Below, one piece after another: positions 20,630 through 24,656 of a DNA stretch of 24,656 bases. Under the pieces are notes generated by a model. That model ran no database searches. It was not told the DNA's origin and saw only the letters and a list, made by a program, of their open reading frames with translations. This DNA comes from an uncultured Acetatifactor sp. (GTDB taxonomy: Bacteria; Bacillota; Clostridia; Lachnospirales; Lachnospiraceae). Position 1 is the stretch's first letter; every line of letters begins with the position of its first letter. Location of the stretch: NCBI GenBank assembly GCA_947626405.1, contig CANQSE010000002.1:1-24656 (forward strand), given 5' to 3'. Position numbers and translations under genes: made by a program.

Positions 20630-20762
20630 TTCTTCCTCCTTCTATTTCCAAACGGTGAAGAACTTCCCCATTAAGCAGTACCGTTAAAGTTAAAGGTTCC
20701 TTAGTCGGCTTGCCCCGCTTTGGAGCCTTTTTCTTTTTTTTAGGTGGAAAAATATTCCCCAT
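20574..20762 (-). CDS. Small basic early protein (62 aa)
   Basis: A 62-residue protein with a very basic N-terminus (PPKKKKKAPKRGKPTKEP), a strand pair (LTLTVLLNGEVLHRLEIEGG) and a basic end. GGGAGG lies 8 bases before ATG 20762. The last 56 bases overlap the start of the next gene. The part after LEIEGG may be a poorly conserved extension. It could bind nucleic acid, judged only by charge. Function unknown. Confidence 0.6.
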   Translation of the reverse strand: MGNIFPPKKKKKAPKRGKPTKEPLTLTVLLNGEVLHRLEIEGGRNAKPNFGFHSRAIKRIWS

Positions 20763-20777
20763 TCTCTTTCACCTCCC

Positions 20778-20993
20778 TCACCCAGCGTCCTTTGCGGCAA
20801 AATCCATAGGATTTACGCCCAAAAATTCACAAACAAGAAACAACTCCCCTGCCCGCAAGTCTCTATCACGGTCTGCATTAAGCAAACTGTCATAAAGCGA
20901 AACATAAGGAATTTTCGTATCACGCGACATTTTTGAGAGGTTAATCCCCTTTTCCTTTACGTATCTGGACAGGTTTTTTGTTGGAGCGTCCAT
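20778..20993 (-). CDS. Cro-like XRE helix-turn-helix regulator (71 aa)
   Basis: This first gene of the leftward early operon has a helix-turn-helix at about 9-62 (LSRYVKEKGINLSKMSRDTK, then IPYVSLYDSLLN and GELFLVCEFLGVNPMDFA), of the XRE type. Position opposite the repressor and lack of a peptidase domain make it the Cro equivalent: on induction it would bind the shared operators and stop repressor synthesis. AAAGGAGG precedes ATG 20993, with a leader of about 30 bases from the promoter at 21032-21060. Its exact order of operator preference cannot be read from sequence. Confidence 0.82.
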   Translation of the reverse strand: MDAPTKNLSRYVKEKGINLSKMSRDTKIPYVSLYDSLLNADRDRDLRAGELFLVCEFLGVNPMDFAAKDAG

Positions 20994-21031
20994 TTTTACA
21001 CCTCCTTTCGCAAGAATCTTGTGATATTTTC

Positions 21032-21060
21032 ATATTATCGCAAGTTTCTTATAATGTCAA
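21032..21060 (-). promoter_or_regulatory. Leftward early promoter (PR-like)
   Basis: On the minus strand a consensus -35 TTGACA (complement of 21055-21060), a 17-base spacer and -10 TAATAT (complement of 21032-21037) make the strongest promoter in the window. It drives the Cro-like gene and the early operon. One operator lies in the spacer and another at the predicted start, so repressor should block it directly. Confidence 0.85.
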
Positions 21061-21090
21061 TACATTTTTTGAGATTCTTGTGATTTTTTA

Positions 21091-21119
21091 TTGACGTGCC
21101 AAAATTACAGTGATATTCT
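21091..21119 (+). promoter_or_regulatory. Rightward repressor promoter (PRM-like)
   Basis: A -35 TTGACG (21091-21096), 17-base spacer and -10 TATTCT (21114-21119) predict a start near 21126, at the ribosome-binding site AGGAGG (21127-21132), so the leader is very short. The fourth operator covers the -10, which would allow autoregulation. It should express the repressor and the RmuC-family gene in the lysogen. Confidence 0.7.
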
Positions 21120-21139
21120 TATGAAAAGGAGGTACTATG

Positions 21140-21919
21140 ATGAAAAACAGCATGGGAGAAATATTAAAAAAATGCAGAACGTCAGCCAAAATAAGCGTAA
21201 AAGAAATTTCCGAAACGCTGACAGAAAAGGGGTATAAAGCCTCCGAATCTACAATATATAGTTGGGAAAACGACAACAGTTCACCTTCCCCCGGCGCATT
21301 ATTAGAAATGTGTAACGTGTACGGTGTACACGATGTTTTAAAAACGTTTGGATATAATGGATACAATAATGATGGAAGCATACGCCTTAACATTCACGAA
21401 ATTGACTTGATTGAAAAATATCGCGATCTTGATGATTATGGACGCGAAACCATTAACATAATGTTGAACAGGGAATTAGAACGCATAGAAAAAATGCGTA
21501 ATCAAAAAGAACCAGCGCCAATTATCATAGAAGTATTCCCTACCCGCCGTTATTTGCAGTCTGCGTCTGCCGGATACGGAAATTTCAATGATGATTCTTC
21601 TTATGAAATGATGGACTTAGTGAAGCGCCCCCCTGTCGGAACTTCATTTATTATTTCTGTCAATGGTGACAGCATGGAGCCAACATACAGTGACGGAACA
21701 CTGTTATTCGTTAAGGCACAGGAGCGCGTTGACGTTGGACAGATTGGCTTATTTGTCAAAGCAGGAAATCTATACATTAAAGAATTTGGGAGAGACGGAC
21801 TTATTTCCCACAATAAAAACGGGAATTATCCTCTGATATATTCTGAAATAGATTCTCCTATTATTACACAGGGGAGAATCATTGGTGTTTGTTCAGATGA
21901 TTATTTACCACGTAAATAA
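21140..21919 (+). CDS. Lysogeny repressor, XRE HTH plus S24 peptidase (259 aa)
   Basis: Residues 1-70 are an XRE helix-turn-helix (ILKKCRTSAKISVKEISETL, ASESTIYSWENDNSSPSPGA). Residues about 75-130 are a helical linker, and 140-259 a LexA/CI-type S24 domain. Ser178 in NGDSMEPTYSDG and Lys214 in LYIKEFGRDG form the dyad, and the Ala144-Gly145 pair in SASAGYGNF is the expected self-cleavage site. Repression should be lifted by RecA during DNA damage. I prefer the second ATG (21140), 7 bases after AGGAGG, over the first (21137). All key residues are present, so the prophage could be inducible. The RmuC gene follows after 18 bases and is probably co-transcribed. Confidence 0.93.
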   Translation: MKNSMGEILKKCRTSAKISVKEISETLTEKGYKASESTIYSWENDNSSPSPGALLEMCNVYGVHDVLKTFGYNGYNNDGSIRLNIHEIDLIEKYRDLDDYGRETINIMLNRELERIEKMRNQKEPAPIIIEVFPTRRYLQSASAGYGNFNDDSSYEMMDLVKRPPVGTSFIISVNGDSMEPTYSDGTLLFVKAQERVDVGQIGLFVKAGNLYIKEFGRDGLISHNKNGNYPLIYSEIDSPIITQGRIIGVCSDDYLPRK

Positions 21920-21937
21920 ATTTAATGGGAGGTCATT

Positions 21938-23158
21938 ATGCAATTCTATTTTATTTCAATTTCTATCATTATTTTGATACTGTTGATTGTTCTTATTATT
22001 GTTGCAAAAAAACAGGATGTTTCAAATATAACAGAACGGGTGATTTCAGAAAACAAAACGGTAAGAGAAACAATAATACAGCAACAAAAAGTTCAACAAG
22101 AATCTATCCTAAATCTTTCTTCGACATTAAAAGATTCTTTCCGAAACATGGAAATTGAACTTTTAAAAAATAATGTGGATGGACAAACAAAAACGCAAGA
22201 TGTAATATCGAAATCTTTGAAAGAATTGCAGGAAGCAAACGACAGGAGACTTTTGAATATCCAAAATAATGTAAATGAGAAACTGGACAAATCCCTTAAT
22301 GAACGGCTAGATTCCAGTTTCAAGCAAATAGGAGAGCAACTTTCTGGGCTTTATAAGAGTCTCGGCGAACTACAGGCTCTGTCTTCTGGCGTTTCCGATT
22401 TGCAGAAAACTCTATCGAATGTAAAGACAAGGGGGATTTTTGGTGAAATACAACTTAAAAATATTTTGTCAGATGTATTTGATGCTTCTCAATATGCGGA
22501 GAATATATCAACCAAACCGAAATCGTCCGATCGTGTGGAATTTGCCATAAAAATACCAGACAAAGAAGATTCCAGAAATTTTATTTACTTGCCAATTGAT
22601 TCAAAGTTTCCATCAGATATATACAATAAAATTATTGATTCATCAAATAATGCCGACCCTGACGGATTAAAACAAGCAATAAAAGAATTGGAAATACGAA
22701 TAAAAACAGAGGCAAGAACCATTAGAGATAAATATATTTCTCCACCAAATACCACCGACTTTGCAATCATGTTTCTCCCAACAGAAGGCCTTTATGCGGA
22801 AACAATAAGAATTATCGGATTAACAGAATGGTGTCAAAATGAATGTAAAATAGTAATTGCTGGGCCAACTACTTTGATAGCATTGCTAAACAGTTTATCC
22901 ATCGGATTTAGATACTTAACAGTCAATAAAAATTCAAAGGATATTTTAAATATATTAAGCGCTGTAAAAACCCAATATCAAAAATTCGGCCAGCTAATAC
23001 TTAAAACACAGAAGAAATTACAAGAAGCGCAATCCGCCGCAGATGACTTGCAAAACAGAAGCGAAATAATTCAAAAACGATTGTCAAAAGTTGAGGCTAT
23101 GGACGAAATGGATTCCTCTAAATTATTAGGAATACAAGTCCAAGACGAAACTGAATAA
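21938..23158 (+). CDS. rmuC: Membrane-anchored RmuC-family protein (406 aa)
   Basis: Residues 4-23 are a transmembrane anchor (FISISIIILILLIVLIIV), 30-160 a long coiled coil, and about 160-370 the RmuC domain: GIFGEIQLKNIL (166-177), LPIDSKFP (218-225), FLPTEGLYAE (279-288) and AGPTTLIALLNSLSIGF (308-324). The order is the same as in chromosomal RmuC, a putative nuclease that limits recombination at inverted repeats. Length is close to the family's. GGGAGG precedes ATG 21938, and the gene lies 18 bases after the repressor, with no promoter between, so it should be made in the lysogen. It is AT-rich relative to the structural genes. An accessory role, protecting prophage or host against other DNA, is possible but unproven. 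Confidence 0.9.
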   Translation: MQFYFISISIIILILLIVLIIVAKKQDVSNITERVISENKTVRETIIQQQKVQQESILNLSSTLKDSFRNMEIELLKNNVDGQTKTQDVISKSLKELQEANDRRLLNIQNNVNEKLDKSLNERLDSSFKQIGEQLSGLYKSLGELQALSSGVSDLQKTLSNVKTRGIFGEIQLKNILSDVFDASQYAENISTKPKSSDRVEFAIKIPDKEDSRNFIYLPIDSKFPSDIYNKIIDSSNNADPDGLKQAIKELEIRIKTEARTIRDKYISPPNTTDFAIMFLPTEGLYAETIRIIGLTEWCQNECKIVIAGPTTLIALLNSLSIGFRYLTVNKNSKDILNILSAVKTQYQKFGQLILKTQKKLQEAQSAADDLQNRSEIIQKRLSKVEAMDEMDSSKLLGIQVQDETE

Positions 23159-23190
23159 AAGCAAAACCGCCCCTGCGCCAACAGGAGCGG
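23157..23190 (-). terminator. Rho-independent terminator of the small RNA
   Basis: CCGC-C-CCTG (23167-23175) pairs with CAGG-A-GCGG (23182-23190) around a 6-base loop, with one internal mismatch. Read on the minus strand it is followed by TTTTGCTTTTATT; read on the plus strand no T-run follows. So the hairpin is oriented to stop leftward transcription, not the RmuC mRNA, although it may stabilise that mRNA's end. Confidence 0.65.
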
Positions 23191-23231
23191 CTTGTCAGAC
23201 CGTATCCCCAACGGGTAATACAGTACGTTCC
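23157..23231 (-). ncRNA. Putative small RNA between rmuC-like gene and integrase (about 75 nt)
   Basis: A minus-strand promoter at 23238-23266 predicts a start near 23231, and the terminator hairpin at 23157-23190 ends the transcript. The RNA would have a small 5' hairpin (CCGT with ACGG, in the segment 23199-23216) and the terminator stem. There is no reading frame of any length with a ribosome-binding site, and it overlaps no gene beyond the final RmuC stop codon. I do not recognise a named RNA family. It could act in trans, or reduce converging transcription between repressor operon and integrase. Confidence 0.5.
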
Positions 23232-23237
23232 GAAAAT

Positions 23238-23266
23238 ATTGTATCATCCGTTGGGCAGACTTGCAA
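23238..23266 (-). promoter_or_regulatory. Minus-strand promoter of the putative small RNA
   Basis: On the minus strand -35 TTGCAA (23261-23266), a 17-base spacer and -10 TACAAT (23238-23243). The enclosing 36 bases (23235-23270) match the late-module promoter at 1904-1939 in 28 positions, including spacer bases, which argues against chance. No gene lies downstream, only the predicted RNA and its terminator. Confidence 0.6.
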
Positions 23267-23329
23267 TCAGAACATTTGTTTTGAATTTTGCGGGCCTGTT
23301 ATTTTTGCGCCCAAAAAAGGAGGATTAGC

Positions 23330-24439
23330 ATGGGAAAATTTAAGAAACGTAAAGACGGACGGTATGCTACCACAGTAATGAACGGCTATAAGCCGGACGG
23401 CAGGCCAAATACAATATTCGTGTCCGCCAAAACGGAAAAGCAGTTGCGGGAAAAGGTGCTGGCCGTCCAGATGAGCATTAAGCAGAATCTTGTGGTCAAA
23501 ACATCGGACACGCCATTGGCAGAGTATGCCAAAAACTGGAAGGACACATACAAAAGCGCGGTCGGCATAAATACAAAGGCTATGTATGACAATATCGTAA
23601 ACCATTACATTATTCCGTCAATCGGGCATCTGCCGCTGAATCAAATCCGCCGGTCAGATATACAGGGTATGATAAACGATAACCAGACGCACGCGCGGAC
23701 TTGCGAACAGATAAAAATGACAATAGTGCAGATACTAAACAGCGCCATTGATGACAGCCTTTTGGTGGAAAATGTGGCAAAAAAGGTTGTCCTGCCAAAA
23801 CGGAAAAAGGCAGAGCGCCGCGCACTGACAGAACAGGAAAAGACGGCCATTAAGACCGCTGATCTGACGGAAACAGAGCGGGCATTCGTGCTGTTTCTGT
23901 TCTATACCGGCCTGCGGCGTGGGGAAGCCCTCGCGCTGACAAAGGCGGACATAAACCTAAAGGAAAAGACCGTATCGGTCAATAAAGCGGTGGTATTTGA
24001 CGTAAACAAAAGCATCGTAAAGGACGGCGCCAAAAGTGACGCGGGGAACCGCACCATTCCACTGCCGGATGCGTTTATCGCCTTTTTAAGACCATTTCTG
24101 CGGTCGCTGGATACGTTCTACCTGTTTCCCGGCAAGAACGGCGAAACGTACTCAAAAACGCAGTATGTCCACATGTGGAACAGCATCACAAAAAATCTGA
24201 ATAATGCCGTCACGTCTGACAGGGAAAAGGCCATAGGCGCGAAACCGATACAGGGATTGACCGCGCATATTTTCCGGCACAACTACTGCACTATGCTCTA
24301 TTATTCCGGCATCAGCCAAAAGAAAGCTGTGGAGCTGATGGGACACTCTGACCTTAAAATGATAATGGAAGTATACGCCCATCTGGACGAACAAAAAGAG
24401 GCGGTAAGAGATAAAATAAATAACGCTATTGCGTTATGA
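23330..24439 (+). CDS. int: Tyrosine integrase (369 aa)
   Basis: A site-specific recombinase that integrates the phage at tRNA-Lys. The start at ATG 23330 (MGKFKKRKDGRY) has AGGAGG 7 bases upstream; an earlier frame start has no site. Residues 1-55 are an AP2-like arm-binding domain (GRYATTVMNGYKPDGRPNTI), 60-150 the SAM-like core-binding domain, 165-369 the catalytic domain. The active site is complete: Arg196 (TGLRRGEAL), Lys235 (KSDAGNRTIPL), His313 and Arg316 (AHIFRH), His339 (MGHSD) and Tyr349 (VYAHLD). Four arm-type repeats and the tRNA lie directly downstream. A weak TTGTTT/TTATTT promoter may lie at 23276-23304. Confidence 0.95.
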   Translation: MGKFKKRKDGRYATTVMNGYKPDGRPNTIFVSAKTEKQLREKVLAVQMSIKQNLVVKTSDTPLAEYAKNWKDTYKSAVGINTKAMYDNIVNHYIIPSIGHLPLNQIRRSDIQGMINDNQTHARTCEQIKMTIVQILNSAIDDSLLVENVAKKVVLPKRKKAERRALTEQEKTAIKTADLTETERAFVLFLFYTGLRRGEALALTKADINLKEKTVSVNKAVVFDVNKSIVKDGAKSDAGNRTIPLPDAFIAFLRPFLRSLDTFYLFPGKNGETYSKTQYVHMWNSITKNLNNAVTSDREKAIGAKPIQGLTAHIFRHNYCTMLYYSGISQKKAVELMGHSDLKMIMEVYAHLDEQKEAVRDKINNAIAL

Positions 24440-24440
24440 T

Positions 24441-24501
24441 ATGCTATAATTCTGCTATAATGGCCCTGGAAAATCCGCCGTATGCTATAAAAATGCTATA
24501 A
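24441..24501 (+). repeat. Integrase arm-type repeats, four copies of TGCTATAA
   Basis: TGCTATAA occurs four times directly after the integrase: within 24441-24449, 24453-24460, 24482-24490 and 24493-24501, three of them preceded by A. They form two pairs, and within each pair the copies are 11 bases apart, about one helical turn. Such paired direct repeats beside the attachment core are the usual binding sites of the integrase N-terminal domain. Confidence 0.7.
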
Positions 24502-24577
24502 CAAAAGCGGCTCAAAAAGCACTATCCGGTACAATAAAAAAATCCCGGAAAACCGCGCAAATACGGGATTTTCCAGG
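24465..24577. repeat. 12-base inverted repeat flanking the attachment region
   Basis: CCTGGAAAATCC (24465-24476) recurs inverted as GGATTTTCCAGG (24566-24577), a perfect 12-base match about 90 bases apart. The right copy ends two bases before the tRNA discriminator base. It could be part of the attachment architecture or a protein-binding site; it is too widely spaced for a simple hairpin terminator. Confidence 0.5.
24534..24573 (-). terminator. Terminator downstream of tRNA-Lys, possibly bidirectional
   Basis: AAAATCCCG (24539-24547) pairs with CGGGATTTT (24564-24572), a 9-bp stem with a 16-base loop. On the minus strand the stem ends in a run of seven T, suited to end the tRNA transcript. 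On the plus strand a shorter TTTT could stop the integrase mRNA before it crosses the tRNA gene. Confidence 0.6.
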
Positions 24578-24579
24578 AG

Positions 24580-24652
24580 TGAAGCACGGGGGATTCGAAC
24601 CCCCGACAACCTGATTAAAAGTCAGGTGCTCTACCGACTGAGCTAGTGCTCC
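24580..24652 (-). tRNA. tRNA-Lys (anticodon UUU), prophage attachment site
   Basis: The minus strand from 24652 folds as a tRNA: acceptor GGAGCAC pairing with GTGCTTC (one G-U), D arm with TAGCTCAGTCGGTAGAGCA, anticodon stem CCTGA-CTTTTAA-TCAGG with anticodon TTT, and T arm GGGGGTTCGAATCCCCC. Position 24580 is the discriminator A; CCA is not encoded. It is 73 nt. Its 3' end faces the integrase 140 bases away, the usual arrangement for a phage that integrates in a tRNA 3' end and restores the gene. The matching copy of the core sequence would be at the other prophage end, outside the window. Confidence 0.96.
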
Positions 24653-24656
24653 ATAG

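Larger units (their letters stand above)
21011..21121. promoter_or_regulatory. Four related operators of the lysogeny switch
   Basis: Four 11-base sites fit the palindrome CAAGA-N-TCTTG: CAAGAATCTTG (21011-21021, perfect), CAAGTTTCTTA (21041-21051), TGAGATTCTTG (21070-21080) and TGATATTCTTA (21111-21121). The first and third are each followed by TGAT. Start-to-start distances are 30, 29 and 41 bases, close to whole helical turns. The first two cover the leftward promoter start and spacer, the third lies between the two -35 boxes, and the fourth covers the -10 of the repressor promoter. Confidence 0.7.

Noticed and set aside
20994..21125. CAAGA/TCTTG repeats as a CRISPR-like array
   Set aside because: Only four degenerate copies of 11 bases, placed on promoter elements; they are operators, and no CRISPR array or cas gene is present.
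23167..23190. Hairpin as terminator of the RmuC mRNA
   Set aside because: On the plus strand it is followed by CTTGTCAG, with no T-run; the T-run exists only on the minus strand.
24421..24440. TAACGC-tatt-GCGTTA palindrome at the integrase stop codon as terminator
   Set aside because: It is formed by the last codons, is only 6 bp and has no T-run; a better hairpin follows at 24539-24572.

Overview
The window is the right-hand part of an integrated temperate tailed phage (siphovirus-like prophage), ending in what is almost certainly the host tRNA-Lys gene used as its attachment site. Strong GGAGG ribosome-binding sites before nearly every gene, sigma-A-type promoters and the phage families present point to a Firmicutes host, probably a gut clostridium of the Lachnospiraceae type; that host assignment is inference from gene content. 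No host gene other than the tRNA is visible, and the other prophage end (remaining capsid, tail and lysis genes) lies left of position 1.

Layout, right to left. At 24580-24652 (minus) is tRNA-Lys(UUU), beside a terminator hairpin, four integrase arm-type repeats (24441-24501) and a tyrosine integrase (23330-24439, plus). At 23157-23266 (minus) there is an apparent unannotated small RNA with its own promoter and terminator. The lysogeny module is an S24-type autocleaving repressor (21140-21919) and a membrane-anchored RmuC-family protein (21938-23158), transcribed rightward. A compact divergent switch (20994-21139) has two good promoters and four related operators; leftward it starts a Cro-like protein (20778-20993) and a long minus-strand early operon.

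The early operon (20.8-8.9 kb) contains small membrane proteins and a MerR/AlpA-like HTH, then Gp157, a small ribbon-helix-helix-like protein, a RecA-like/Sak4-type ATPase, a DUF669 protein, an ERCC4 nuclease, a stand-alone CHC2 primase zinc finger, a DUF927 helicase and an HNH/AP2-like protein. After a non-coding repeat region (12110-12329) come a serine resolvase and a string of small genes (DUF4406, Lar, DUF551 and unknowns). The late module (8.9-0 kb, minus) runs through small pre-terminase genes, TerS, TerL, an SPP1/A118-type portal, two minor capsid proteins, a papain-like cysteine protease candidate and several small unknown proteins.

Two places break the simple layout. At 18984-20104 two plus-strand genes for tail-anchored coiled-coil proteins, with their own promoter and a hairpin leader, lie inside the minus-strand early operon and face a third tail-anchored protein and a 32-residue membrane peptide on the minus strand. 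At 1243-1939 a promoter-to-terminator cassette (membrane protein, 24-residue lysine-rich peptide, sigma-region-4-like HTH) sits among the capsid genes. Its promoter shares 28 of 36 bases with the promoter of the small RNA near the integrase. With the repressor-RmuC operon, these are the best candidates for prophage functions expressed in the lysogen and not yet described.
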